Under the pieces are notes generated by a model. The model searched no databases, was not told the DNA's origin, and was given only the letters and a program-made list of their open reading frames with translations. A stretch of DNA of 64,000 nt from Salinicoccus cyprini. GTDB lineage: Bacteria > Bacillota > Bacilli > Staphylococcales > Salinicoccaceae. This document shows positions 18,820 to 26,763 of the stretch, piece by piece (the first letter of the stretch is position 1; the number at the start of each line of letters is the position of its first letter). The position numbers and the translations under genes are program-made. The stretch is taken from positions 186,001 through 250,000 of the forward strand of contig NZ_VMSJ01000004.1 of assembly GCF_007713705.1 (NCBI RefSeq), given 5' to 3'.

Positions 18820-19728
18820 TTAGTATGATTTGAGTGCCCATCTGGACAGCAGCTGTGAAACTGCCTCCCTGTCCGCATCATTCAGTGGTGCAACAGGCGG
18901 CCTCGGCGGCCCGGCAGTCATATTAAGTATCTCCATCGCCTCTTTGATGACGACGACGTTGTTTCCGGAACTGTACTTTTCACGCAGATCCTCAAACTCC
19001 ACAATTTCATGCCATATGCCAAATGCTGTGCTGTAGTCCTGTTGCTGCAGTGCATCAAGCAGTTCGAATGACTTCTTCGGATGTACATTGACAAGGCCCG
19101 AAGTGAATCCTTCAGCACCCGCACTATAGTAGAAAGGTGCCCATTTCTCAGCAGTGCCGCATATCATAGTGACACCTGCATCCTGAGGGATGGATTCCAG
19201 GGCTTTGGCAAAGCGTGGCAAGTCATTGATGGCGTATTTCACGCCGACCAGCTGCTCCAGATCGGCAAGCTCAACAAGAATGTCATCACTGACAGACGGA
19301 TTCTTGAAATAGATGACTGCGGGCAAGTCTACAGCCCTGATGATTTTTTCGAAGTAGTCTTTCGCGCCTTCCGAAGTAATGTAGGGGTGAACCGGCATGT
19401 GGATCATGATGGCATCCGCGCCGTCAGCTTTCGCTTTCTGTCCCATTTCTATGGCTGTGCCTACAGAATAGCCGATACCTGCAACGACCAGACATCGACC
19501 ACGAGCAATTTCAACAGTCCTTTTCGTCTCTTCCATGGCCTCTTCAATGGTCAGTGCATAAAACTCACTCGTATTTCCGCAAGGGACAATGACTTTCAAA
19601 CCGTTCTCAATAAGAAATTCGACGTTTTCCTCTACACCTTGCCAATCAATTTCTCCAGTTTCACCATCGAAAGGCGTAACAGTAATTCCTGAAATCGTTT
19701 TCAATTCTTCTGAAATTTTTTTGCTCAT
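18820..19728 (-). CDS. Second DapA-family aldolase/dehydratase
   Basis: 302 residues. DapA-type elements: ISGITVTPFDGETGEIDW at the start, PCGNTSEFYALT near 48, Tyr in AVIYFKNPSV near 138 and Schiff-base Lys in LVGVKYAIND near 165. It differs clearly from KdgD 5 kb away (GVKYAIND against GFKDGNGN), so it is not a simple duplicate and may act on another keto-sugar acid. It is the first gene of a five-gene operon, with GGAGGTAAAG before ATG, directly behind a GntR-type operator and promoter. A function as 2-keto-3-deoxy acid aldolase or as an alternate KdgD is possible. Confidence 0.83.
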   Translation of the reverse strand: MSKKISEELKTISGITVTPFDGETGEIDWQGVEENVEFLIENGLKVIVPCGNTSEFYALTIEEAMEETKRTVEIARGRCLVVAGIGYSVGTAIEMGQKAKADGADAIMIHMPVHPYITSEGAKDYFEKIIRAVDLPAVIYFKNPSVSDDILVELADLEQLVGVKYAINDLPRFAKALESIPQDAGVTMICGTAEKWAPFYYSAGAEGFTSGLVNVHPKKSFELLDALQQQDYSTAFGIWHEIVEFEDLREKYSSGNNVVVIKEAMEILNMTAGPPRPPVAPLNDADREAVSQLLSRWALKSY

Positions 19729-19745
19729 CTTTACCTCCTATATCT

Positions 19746-19786
19746 ATTTGTAATACAAATATAAAATATAGTAATTATAAAGTCAA
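19746..19786 (-). promoter_or_regulatory. Promoter of the aldolase operon with GntR-type operator on the -10
   Basis: Minus strand: -35 TTGACT (19781-19786), 17-bp spacer, -10 TATATT (19758-19763). The palindrome ATTTGTAATACAAAT (19746-19760; 7-bp arms around one base) overlaps the -10 and the start point, an ideal place for repression. Confidence 0.8.
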
Positions 19787-19818
19787 TGTATTCGAATAAT
19801 TTAGATAAATAATTGCGC

Positions 19819-19849
19819 AAAAAAGAGACCTGATTCATTTCAGATCTCT
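19819..19849 (-). terminator. Terminator of the GntR regulator gene
   Basis: Minus-strand stem AGAGATCTGA / TCAGGTCTCT (one G-U pair) followed by six T residues, starting 9 bp after the regulator's stop codon. It separates the regulator from the downstream operon. Confidence 0.9.
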
Positions 19850-19857
19850 CATATGAT

Positions 19858-20547
19858 TCACACACCTTTTTGGTTGGCAAGTATCTTTTCACGTACATAC
19901 TGCAGATGGTTATACATCTCTTTGAACGCTTCGACAGGATCCCTGCCTTTCAACGCTTTGACAATTGCGCTGTGGTGTCTGACTGTAATGTCCGGTTCAC
20001 GGAAAGTGATCAGACTATCCGTTTTCTGATGGGTGATCAGAAGTGAATCAATCATACCACTGACAACCGGGTTGTTCGCACTCTCTGCAATAATTCTATG
20101 GAACTCGCGGTCCAATGCGCCGTAATCATCATCGACAGTATTGGCAATCGCAACAATTGTCTCCTCAAGACGGGCAATCTGATCTTCCGAAATCTTCTCC
20201 GCAGCAAGCGTCACCAGGCCAAGTTCCAGCGTCATCCGTGCTTCAATGACTGCCGGCACGTTGTTGATGGATAGTGCCAGCATGGCTCTGAACGGACTAC
20301 TGCCGATCTTTTCATTGATGTATGTACCGCCACGCGGCCTTCTCTTGACGATTTCAAGTGTCTCGAGGGAACTCAACGCCTCTCTCAGTACCGGTCTGCT
20401 CACATCAAACATGTGCATCAGATCCATCTCGGGCGGAAGCTTGTCCCCCGGCTGCAGGTCCCCTTCCATAAGCAGCTGTATGAACTTTTCCAGCACTTGC
20501 CGGGATAGAGTATTCCTTGTTACAGAATCAATCTTGAACTCGACCAT
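19858..20547 (-). CDS. GntR-family transcription regulator, FadR subfamily
   Basis: 229 residues. Winged helix at 10-75: LSRQVLEKFIQLLMEGDLQPGDKLPPEMDLMHMFDVSRPVLREALSSLE in layout, with RRPRGGTYI as wing. The C-terminal FadR/FCD all-helical domain (about 85-225) shows metal-ligand-like residues ARMTLELG, DREFHRII and RHHSAIVKAL. It probably senses glucarate or an intermediate and controls the two aldarate operons and itself, since the same TTGT-N3-ACAA word lies on all three promoters. Start follows TTAGGTGAGG. It has its own promoter and terminator. Confidence 0.9.
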   Translation of the reverse strand: MVEFKIDSVTRNTLSRQVLEKFIQLLMEGDLQPGDKLPPEMDLMHMFDVSRPVLREALSSLETLEIVKRRPRGGTYINEKIGSSPFRAMLALSINNVPAVIEARMTLELGLVTLAAEKISEDQIARLEETIVAIANTVDDDYGALDREFHRIIAESANNPVVSGMIDSLLITHQKTDSLITFREPDITVRHHSAIVKALKGRDPVEAFKEMYNHLQYVREKILANQKGV

Positions 20548-20584
20548 AATTCCTCACCTAATTCGTCAAATTTCATTTATTTTA

Positions 20585-20648
20585 AAAATAGCGCTTTCAT
20601 TAAAAACTAATTATTTATAATTGTATGACAAAATGAAATTTATGTCAA
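20585..20648 (-). promoter_or_regulatory. Promoter of the GntR gene with auto-operator and a cre-like site
   Basis: Minus strand: -35 TTGACA (20643-20648), 17-bp spacer, -10 TACAAT (20620-20625). The operator word TTGTATGACAA (20621-20631) covers the -10. Downstream, ATGAAAGCGCTATTTT (20585-20600) fits the first ten cre positions but not the final CA, so it is a weak CcpA site at best. Confidence 0.72.
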
Positions 20649-20701
20649 ACTACCATACATATACTTCACTACCCTTTAAGGAATATCCTTACTCCATTTA
20701 G

Positions 20702-20791
20702 CACAGCAACCAGACGGTAATCGTCTATCGTCCCGTTTCGGAAAAATCTGAAGTTGGAGACCGTATTGCGCTGAAGCCGCTGGATGAATAG
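20702..20791 (+). other. Possible remnant of a plus-strand gene 3' end
   Basis: A 29-codon stop-to-stop frame ends ...GDRIALKPLDE and contains SNQTVIVYRPVSE, a composition that looks like a real protein tail. It has no start codon or ribosome binding site and nothing upstream extends it. It fills most of the 298-bp gap between the regulator and the HAD gene. It may be chance. Confidence 0.2.
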
Positions 20792-20796
20792 AAAAA

Positions 20797-20835
20797 GAAA
20801 GCTTGCTGGAATCGATCGTTTCCAGCAAGCTTTTA
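20797..20835 (-). terminator. Terminator after the HAD gene
   Basis: Perfect 14-bp stem AAAGCTTGCTGGAA / TTCCAGCAAGCTTT with a 7-base loop, then CTTTTTC on the minus strand. T residues also follow on the plus strand, so it may act both ways. Confidence 0.88.
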
Positions 20836-20845
20836 CTATTTGAAT

Positions 20846-21502
20846 CTATAACTTTTCCAAAATACCATAGAGATCCGTATAGGCCTGATCCGGCTGGACA
20901 TCGAGTGTTTCAGGTTCAACCCTGTTTCTGTTGATCCAGGCTGTCTGGAAACCGAAACTTGCGGCTCCCATGATGTCCCATGTATTGGACGACATGAAGA
21001 GTATTTCGTCCCGCTTCAGTCCAAGCTGATCCAAAGCATACGCGTATGCTGCAGGGGTTGGTTTATACTGTTTGATCTCATCGGCACTGATGACTTTATC
21101 AATGTGATCATGGATATCCGAGCTTTCGACAAGCGGAACAATCATATCTTCCGAACCGTTCGAGAAGACGACACGCTGCTTATCGCTGCATTTTTCAAGC
21201 ACATCGGAAACTTCCTCAAAGAGTTCGAGGTTCAGATAGGCCATCATCAGCCTTTCCTCGTCCTCCTGCTCAAGTTCAACACCTTCTGTCCGGCACGCGT
21301 AGCGCAGAGCGTCACGTGTCACTTCATCGAATGGACGGTAGCGCCCCATCAGCTGACGCTGGAAGAAGTACTTCACCTGCTTTTCCCGCCAGACGGTGCT
21401 GATCTTCTCCCCTTTTTCCGGAAAGACCGATTCACATGCCGCTTTTATCGAATGCACGTCAAAAAGTGTGCCATAGGCATCGAACACGAGTGCTTTGATC
21501 AT
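20846..21502 (-). CDS. HAD-superfamily hydrolase, L-2-haloacid dehalogenase type
   Basis: 218 residues from ATG at 21502, 7 bp after AAAGGGG; longer starts to 21535 place the site inside the gene. HAD motif I is VFDAYGTLFDV with the nucleophile Asp, motif II Ser in VVFSNGSED near 105, motif III Lys in KQYKPTPAAY near 138, and motif IV MSSNTWDIMGAASFGFQTAWINR near 165. The sequence AYGTLFDV and SSNxWDxxGA are those of type II haloacid dehalogenases. In soil and marine bacteria the same subgroup also includes phosphatases, so the substrate is uncertain. It is 81 bp after the preceding hypothetical gene. Confidence 0.85.
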   Translation of the reverse strand: MIKALVFDAYGTLFDVHSIKAACESVFPEKGEKISTVWREKQVKYFFQRQLMGRYRPFDEVTRDALRYACRTEGVELEQEDEERLMMAYLNLELFEEVSDVLEKCSDKQRVVFSNGSEDMIVPLVESSDIHDHIDKVISADEIKQYKPTPAAYAYALDQLGLKRDEILFMSSNTWDIMGAASFGFQTAWINRNRVEPETLDVQPDQAYTDLYGILEKL

Positions 21503-21582
21503 ATCCATTCCCCTTTCACCTGCTGTGATACTCAACTGCTACCCTATATAGAAAATAGAAAACAAGATAAGGTGTTCATTTC

Positions 21583-21990
21583 CTAACCCGCAGGGGTGAT
21601 GGACACACCATTCTCTTCCGCCTGGAAGACCCAGTTCTGCGACAGCATATTTTTCAGATCCTGCTGTTCTTCTTCATCCAGCTGCAGGCCGGTCACCTGG
21701 TTGTTATCGTATATATAGTCTAGGCCATCCTCTTTGCCGTACTTCATTCTGATAAGGTTCTTAAGTCCATTTTCTGTTAAGAACTTCACCTTGTATCCCT
21801 CATTCAATATTGATTCCAGGTTGCCGGATGCATACATTTCCTCAAGGGTACTGTAATCCGTATTTCTGCTGACTGACTTGAAGTCTTCAGCTTTCCCGTT
21901 CTTCACCTTCTCAATGATGTCCGCGCTGCTGTAGTCATTGCTTCTTAAAGATTCTATCGCATAGGCTTCTGCCAGTGTAATCGACTGCAT
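21583..21990 (-). CDS. Hypothetical protein, 135 residues
   Basis: Not recognised. It begins MQSITLAEAYAIESLRSNDYSS behind a strong AAGGAGG site, so expression is likely. The protein is acidic and probably helical, without signal peptide or membrane segment. It contains LEEMYASGNLESILNEGYKVKFLTENGLKNLIRMKYG, which reads like a small substrate-recognition or regulatory domain, and ends in a short beta-like tail (WVFQAEENGVSITPAG). It is co-directional with the HAD gene; a hairpin ends the upstream gene before it. Confidence 0.7.
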   Translation of the reverse strand: MQSITLAEAYAIESLRSNDYSSADIIEKVKNGKAEDFKSVSRNTDYSTLEEMYASGNLESILNEGYKVKFLTENGLKNLIRMKYGKEDGLDYIYDNNQVTGLQLDEEEQQDLKNMLSQNWVFQAEENGVSITPAG

Positions 21991-22038
21991 GATGATTCCT
22001 CCTTGGGTTGTTCCAATGTGTTTAATTCATATCATAAC

Positions 22039-22088
22039 AAAAAAAGACCCTTCACCTGGATGGATTTGCATCCTCAGTGAAAGGCCTT
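22039..22088 (-). terminator. Terminator of the galactitol-type PTS operon
   Basis: Imperfect long stem on the minus strand (CCTTTCACTGAGGATG against CATCCAGGTGAAGG) followed by TCTTTTTTT, 7 bp after the last gene's stop. Confidence 0.85.
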
Positions 22089-22095
22089 CTGCATA

Positions 22096-23151
22096 TCAGA
22101 TTTCAGGATAGAACATGACTTTACCGAAATTCTCATCCCGATTGATGATTTTACTGAACGTTTCAGGCCCTTCAATCAATGAGAGCCTGTGCGTGATGAT
22201 CTTCTCGACATCAATCTGTCCGGTGCTCATATAATGGAGTGATGCATGCCATTCCTTGCCCGGGAAAGGCGCTGAGATGGCATTCCAGGAGCCGAGTACT
22301 GTCAGTTCATTTCTGACGATCCGCTCAAAGTAGAAGCGTTCGATATTGATGTCTGCATACGGAATGCCAAGGTAGACGACCTGTCCGCCTTTTTTCGGCA
22401 ATGCCAGCACGTGGGCGGAGGTGATGGGTGATCCGGCGCTCTCCACTGCCAGATCGACACCCTGTCCGCCTGTATGTTTCGCCACTGCTTCATGTGCCGG
22501 CTTTTCCATGGAGTTGATGGTGACATCGGCACCGACTTGTTTCGCTGTTTCCAGCTTGGCGTCATCGATATCAATCGCATAGATTTTCTTTGCGCCGAAT
22601 ATCCGTGCCCACTGGATGGCAAGGAGACCGATGTTGCCGCAGCCGATGACAGCCACTTCTGCACCCGGCTGGATATTGGTCCGGTAGAATCCATGGGCGA
22701 CGACAGCTGAAGGTTCGACCATTGCCGCCGTATCAAAGTCCACATTGTCCGGGACAGGTATCACGTTTTCCTCCGGCAGCCTGGCAAATTCGGCAAATGC
22801 GCCTGGATGGTAGGCGCCCATGACGTGCAGGTTCTCACAGCGTGCCAGTTCGCCTTTCCTGCAGCTGTCGCATTCTCCGCAATAGAAAGCAGGACATCCG
22901 GCGACGCGGTCGCCGACTTTGACTGTCTTCACTTCGGGTCCGACTTTGACCACTTCCCCGGCAAATTCATGGCCGAATGTCGTCCCTTCCACATAGGGAC
23001 CGAGCTTTCCATATCTCGAAATATCGGATCCACAGATGCCTGCCGCTTTGACTTTGATAATGACATCATCTTTATTCTCTATCATCGGTTTCGATGCATC
23101 TTCGAATCTTAGATCTTGTTTACCATAGAGATTTAATGCTTTCACCATCAT
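22096..23151 (-). CDS. Zinc-dependent alcohol dehydrogenase, galactitol-1-phosphate 5-dehydrogenase-like
   Basis: 351 residues of the medium-chain dehydrogenase family. Catalytic zinc ligands appear in AGICGSDISRYG (Cys near 39) and TTFGHEFAGEVV (His-Glu near 61). The structural zinc loop is CGECDSCRKGELARC near 92-106. The cofactor motif is VIGCGNIGLLAIQWA near 167 with Asp in YAIDIDD, indicating NAD. The pattern is that of GatD: oxidation of an imported sugar-alcohol phosphate to a ketose or aldose phosphate. It is the last gene of the PTS operon, 10 bp after a small membrane protein gene. A second, different dehydrogenase lies two genes upstream, so this one may act on another isomer. Confidence 0.87.
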   Translation of the reverse strand: MMVKALNLYGKQDLRFEDASKPMIENKDDVIIKVKAAGICGSDISRYGKLGPYVEGTTFGHEFAGEVVKVGPEVKTVKVGDRVAGCPAFYCGECDSCRKGELARCENLHVMGAYHPGAFAEFARLPEENVIPVPDNVDFDTAAMVEPSAVVAHGFYRTNIQPGAEVAVIGCGNIGLLAIQWARIFGAKKIYAIDIDDAKLETAKQVGADVTINSMEKPAHEAVAKHTGGQGVDLAVESAGSPITSAHVLALPKKGGQVVYLGIPYADINIERFYFERIVRNELTVLGSWNAISAPFPGKEWHASLHYMSTGQIDVEKIITHRLSLIEGPETFSKIINRDENFGKVMFYPEI

Positions 23152-23161
23152 TCCTCTTTTC

Positions 23162-23338
23162 CTAGCTTACTGCTTTTTCTTCCTTTACATGTTCATCAGA
23201 TTTCTTTTTCTTCCCAAAGAGAATACTGATTAGCGCCGCCCCGATGATGATCGGATTGAAGATCATCTGATTTTCAAAATAGAAATCTCCAATGTTACGC
23301 ATCGGTCCAAGCATGAATTCCAGCATTACGTCTACCAT
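23162..23338 (-). CDS. Small single-span membrane protein in the PTS operon
   Basis: 58 residues from ATG at 23338, with AGAGGG at a proper distance. The N-terminal part (MVDVMLEFMLGPMRNIGDFYFENQ) is amphipathic, residues about 25-42 form one hydrophobic span (FNPIIIGAALISILFG), and the tail is highly charged (KKKKSDEHVKEEKAVS). No known family is recognised. Its tight spacing to both neighbours means it is co-translated with the galactitol-type system; it could stabilise or modulate the EIIC permease. Only its reading frame, site and operon position support it. Confidence 0.65.
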   Translation of the reverse strand: MVDVMLEFMLGPMRNIGDFYFENQMIFNPIIIGAALISILFGKKKKSDEHVKEEKAVS

Positions 23339-23387
23339 ATGCAACCCTCTTTATAATCATATTTGATTTCTCTCATATCACTTGTGA

Positions 23388-24059
23388 TCAATAGGTACTT
23401 GATGACTGCTCCCCGGAAATGAGTGCCACAGCACCACTCGTACCGATACGGTTGGCGCCCGCTTCAACGATGTTCACCGCATCTTCGTACGTTCTGATAC
23501 CGCCTGCCGCCTTGACGCCGAAATCAGGACCTGTGACAGAACGCAGCAGTCTGACATCTTCCACTGTCGCACCGCCACCATTGAATCCAGTCGCCGTCTT
23601 TACGTAGTCAGCGCCTGCTGCCTGGATGATCTTGCAGGCCGTCACTTTTTCGTCTTCAGTCAATAGTGCCGTCTCGATGATGATCTTGGTCGTCAGCCCA
23701 TCGGCTGCTTTGACGACTTCACGGATATCATTCTCCACAACATCGAATTCACCGGATTTCAAAGCGCCCAGATTGATGAGCATATCGATTTCCTCCGCCC
23801 CGTTTCCGATGGCCTCTTTTGTTTCGGCAACTTTCGTCTGTGTCGTTGCGCCACCGAGTGAAAAGCCGATCGGTACACCCACTTTGATGCCATGTTCAGA
23901 CAGAATGCTGTGGGCATGCGTGACGTAGTATGGATTCACGAACACCGTCCTGAAGCCATGTTCGATTGTCGTGTTGCAGAAATCCGTAATATCATCTTTC
24001 GTCGCCGTCGGCTTGAGCAGTGTAAAATCAATCATTTCAATCAGTTGCTGTCTATTCAA
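23388..24059 (-). CDS. deoC: Deoxyribose-phosphate aldolase
   Basis: 223 residues from a TTG start at 24059, preceded by CAGGGTG; this gives the usual DERA size, whereas the longer frame to 24152 runs into the upstream gene. Family motifs: IDFTLLKPTATKDDI at the start, GVPIGFSLGGATTQTK near 70, EIDMLINLGALKSG near 95, and the Schiff-base Lys in GADYVKTATGFNGGGAT near 160, then VKAAGGIRTYEDA. It cleaves 2-deoxy-D-ribose 5-phosphate to glyceraldehyde 3-phosphate and acetaldehyde. Its place in a sugar-alcohol PTS operon, rather than with nucleoside genes, suggests the imported compound becomes a 2-deoxy sugar phosphate. Confidence 0.93.
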   Translation of the reverse strand: MNRQQLIEMIDFTLLKPTATKDDITDFCNTTIEHGFRTVFVNPYYVTHAHSILSEHGIKVGVPIGFSLGGATTQTKVAETKEAIGNGAEEIDMLINLGALKSGEFDVVENDIREVVKAADGLTTKIIIETALLTEDEKVTACKIIQAAGADYVKTATGFNGGGATVEDVRLLRSVTGPDFGVKAAGGIRTYEDAVNIVEAGANRIGTSGAVALISGEQSSSTY

Positions 24060-24082
24060 GAAATCACCCTGTTTTAAAGATT

Positions 24083-25117
24083 TTAGTCGACTGGTGTCAG
24101 CAGTACTTTGATTGCTTCGCCGCTTTTGATCTTGTCGTACGCTTCTTCCCACTGTGTAATATCGTATTCGTGCGTGACTAGCGCTTTCGCGTCCACACTG
24201 CCGTTGTTCATCAACTCAAGGGAAGGTTCCCAGTCCGCAGATTTCTGGCTTCTGCTGCCGACAATCCGGATTTCCTTCTGGATCACCTTCTCCATATCGA
24301 AATTGATCTTGGCGTCTGCAAAAATGCCGACTTGGCAGTAGTGCCCCTTCTTTCTCAGGAGATCGAGTCCCTGATGGGTTGCAGGTACGGCACCGGAGCA
24401 TTCGAATACAACGTCCGCCCCGTAGCCGTCCGTCAGCTCATCCACAAGCGCTTTCAGATCCTGCTCCTGTATATTGACGACATGGTCAATGCCAAGTTCT
24501 TCCGCCTTATCGAGACGCACCTTGTCGTTTGTCAGTCCGGTAATGATCACTTCAGCCCCCCGGCTTTTGGCTACCTGTGCCGTAAACAGACCGATCGGAC
24601 CTGGACCCATGACGACCACGACATCGCCTGCCTTCACTTCCGTCTTCTCGACGGCGTGATGTGTGCATGCCAGCGGTTCCGTCATCGCAGCAGACTGGTA
24701 GTCGACGTTATCAGGCAGATGATGGACACTGTCCTTCCTTGCGATCAGATAGCTGGCAAACCCGCCATCCTGCTGTGTGCCAAGACCTTTGCGGTAGTTG
24801 CACAAATTATAGTCGCCGCTCTGGCAGTATTCGCATTCTCCGCAAATATAGAACGTCGTCTCCGAAGTGACACGGTCACCCGCCTTGAACTCGGTGACGT
24901 TGTCGCCGACTTCAACCACTTCGCCTGAAAATTCATGGCCCAGAGTGACCGGGACTGCGACCTTGTAGTGGCCTTCATACGTATGGATGTCAGAACCGCA
25001 TATGCCAGCATACTTTACTTTTATCTTGACCTGGTCGGCGCCAGGCGTACCTGCTTCCTTTTCCTTGATTTCAAGGTTGCCGAAGCCGAGTTCGGTCTTT
25101 ACCAATGCCTTCATCAT
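24083..25117 (-). CDS. Zinc-dependent sorbitol/polyol(-phosphate) dehydrogenase
   Basis: 344 residues, medium-chain dehydrogenase. Catalytic zinc site: AGICGSDIHTYEGHY and LGHEFSGEVV. Structural zinc loop: CGECEYCQSGDYNLC. Rossmann motif: VMGPGPIGLFTAQVA near 172; the following ITGLTNDK lacks the Asp usual for NAD specificity, so NADP or relaxed specificity is possible. It is related to, but distinct from, the dehydrogenase at 22096. Two tandem ATG codons follow AGGAGGACGTT. It lies 24 bp upstream of the EIIC stop order gatC-dehydrogenase-deoC, which fits oxidation of an imported polyol phosphate just before aldol cleavage. Confidence 0.87.
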   Translation of the reverse strand: MMKALVKTELGFGNLEIKEKEAGTPGADQVKIKVKYAGICGSDIHTYEGHYKVAVPVTLGHEFSGEVVEVGDNVTEFKAGDRVTSETTFYICGECEYCQSGDYNLCNYRKGLGTQQDGGFASYLIARKDSVHHLPDNVDYQSAAMTEPLACTHHAVEKTEVKAGDVVVVMGPGPIGLFTAQVAKSRGAEVIITGLTNDKVRLDKAEELGIDHVVNIQEQDLKALVDELTDGYGADVVFECSGAVPATHQGLDLLRKKGHYCQVGIFADAKINFDMEKVIQKEIRIVGSRSQKSADWEPSLELMNNGSVDAKALVTHEYDITQWEEAYDKIKSGEAIKVLLTPVD

Positions 25118-25141
25118 AACGTCCTCCTAATGATTGATGTA

Positions 25142-26401
25142 TCAGTTGAACAGAGCGAAAATCTTGAAGATGATCCAGTTGACGATGTTACCACCCTGGT
25201 CGATACTGGAAACTTGTACTGAACCTTCCGGCATGTCGAGATCTGCTGTCTGTGCCATTTCCGTAAATATCGGCGCCACGTCTGTTGCGATGTAGAGTGA
25301 GATCGCAATCATCACAGTACCGACGATGACCGAGTGGACGATGTTTCCGCGTGCAGCACCAACGATGAATGCGACGATGAACGGAATGGTCGCCAGGTCT
25401 CCGAATGGCAGTACGGCGTTGCCTGGAAGGATGATCGCCATAAGGACAGTGATAGGAACGAGGATCAGTGCAGTTGAAATGACCGCCGGATGCCCGAGCG
25501 CCACCGCTGCGTCCAGTCCGATGTAGATGTCCCTATCACCGAATCTTTTGTTCAGCCAAGTACGTGCCGATTCAGATACAGGCATGAGGCCTTCCATGAG
25601 AATTTTCACCATGCGTGGCATGAGTACCATGACCGCTGCCATCGCCATACCGATTTCGATGACTTCCCCTACGCCATATCCAGCAAGTGCCCCGATGACC
25701 GCACCGAGGAAGAGACCGATGAAGATGGATTCTCCGAATACACCGAATCTCTTCTGGATGGAATCCGGATCTGCATTCCAGTTTTTGACGCCAGGAATCT
25801 TTTGAAGTCCTTTTACGAGGAATATCCCTGGCGCGTAGGAAATTGTACTTCCTGTCGCAATGGATACACCTGGAAGATCGTAGAATTTGCTCATCATCGG
25901 CGCTGTCCAGTCCGCCACTTTAAGTGCAACAATCTGGAAAAGTACCGCACCGATCAGACCTTGGATGATGCTGCCTGAAACGGCATAGATCATTGCTGCC
26001 ATGAATGTATAGTGCCAGAAGTTCCATATGTCCACGTTCATTGTCTTGGTCGTTTTCGTCAGAAGCATGACGACGTTGACAATCAGGCCGAGTGGAATGA
26101 TGAATGGTGCCACAACAGATGCCCATGCGATGGACGATGTTGCCGGCCAGCCGACATCAAGTACGTTCAGGCTGACACCAAGCCGCTCAACCATGCCTTG
26201 TGCAGCCGGCCCCAGGTTATTGACGAGCAGGTCGATGACGAGGAAGATACCGACGAATGCGACCCCGATGGTCAGACCGGATCGGAATGCTTTCCCTGGC
26301 TTCTGTCCAAAGAACAGACCGAGCAGGAATATGGCAACGGGCAGTATGACTGTTGCACCGAGATCTAGAAATCCTTGTATAAAATCAACAAAACCTTGCA
26401 T
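25142..26401 (-). CDS. gatC: PTS system galactitol-family EIIC permease
   Basis: 419 residues and about 10 hydrophobic segments. Recognisable features of the galactitol EIIC family: MQGFVDFIQGFLDLGATVILPVAIFLLGLFFGQKPGKAFRSGLTIG at the N-terminus, GWPATSSIAWAS near 105, and a long mid-region with DRDIYIGLDAAVALGHPAVISTAL near 290. It forms the membrane channel that takes up and phosphorylates a polyol, using phosphate from EIIA and EIIB encoded just upstream. Start follows GGGGGAAAC. The exact polyol cannot be told from sequence; other family members take galactitol, arabitol or pentitols. Confidence 0.92.
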   Translation of the reverse strand: MQGFVDFIQGFLDLGATVILPVAIFLLGLFFGQKPGKAFRSGLTIGVAFVGIFLVIDLLVNNLGPAAQGMVERLGVSLNVLDVGWPATSSIAWASVVAPFIIPLGLIVNVVMLLTKTTKTMNVDIWNFWHYTFMAAMIYAVSGSIIQGLIGAVLFQIVALKVADWTAPMMSKFYDLPGVSIATGSTISYAPGIFLVKGLQKIPGVKNWNADPDSIQKRFGVFGESIFIGLFLGAVIGALAGYGVGEVIEIGMAMAAVMVLMPRMVKILMEGLMPVSESARTWLNKRFGDRDIYIGLDAAVALGHPAVISTALILVPITVLMAIILPGNAVLPFGDLATIPFIVAFIVGAARGNIVHSVIVGTVMIAISLYIATDVAPIFTEMAQTADLDMPEGSVQVSSIDQGGNIVNWIIFKIFALFN

Positions 26402-26436
26402 GTGATGTTTCCCCCAGACGTTTTTATAATAATGAT

Positions 26437-26460
26437 CGGTTCCTCATTAGCGAGAAACCG
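26437..26460 (-). other. Intercistronic hairpin between gatB and gatC
   Basis: CGGTTtCTC / GAGgAACCG stem (one mismatch) with a 6-base loop, in the 70-bp gap. It has no T tract, so it is more likely an mRNA stability or processing element than a terminator. It could help set the ratio of EIIB to EIIC. Confidence 0.5.
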
Positions 26461-26471
26461 AATGGGTCGAT

Positions 26472-26750
26472 CTATTTCTTCAGTTCCTCCAGGATTTGAG
26501 CTTTCGTATCTTCAACGCCGATGCCTGTGAGGAAGTTTCTTGCATTGATGACCGGGAAGTCGTATTCCTTCTGCGTCATCGCTGTAGTGACCAGCAGGTC
26601 TGCTGAATCTGCATAGGCACCGACTTCCGAGATCTTGATCTGCTTGAGATCCACTTTGATATTGTTGTCTTTCGCGAGTTCCTCGATTGCGTTGTTGACT
26701 ACTGTTGACGTTGCGATTCCTGCTCCACATGCTACCAATACTGTTTTCAT
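26472..26750 (-). CDS. gatB: PTS system galactitol-family EIIB component
   Basis: 92 residues. The phosphorylation site lies in VLVACGAGIATSTVV, with Cys near residue 8, the signature of galactitol/lactose-type EIIB. The start at 26750 lies 9 bp from AAGGAG; the ATG at 26759 directly abuts that site and is unlikely. It transfers phosphate from EIIA to the incoming sugar alcohol at EIIC. Located 13 bp after gatA. Confidence 0.92.
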   Translation of the reverse strand: MKTVLVACGAGIATSTVVNNAIEELAKDNNIKVDLKQIKISEVGAYADSADLLVTTAMTQKEYDFPVINARNFLTGIGVEDTKAQILEELKK

Positions 26751-26763
26751 ATTATCCATCTCC

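Noticed and set aside
20585-20600. Full cre site before the GntR gene
   Set aside because: Only the first ten positions fit; the final CA is missing, so it is noted as cre-like within the promoter entry only.
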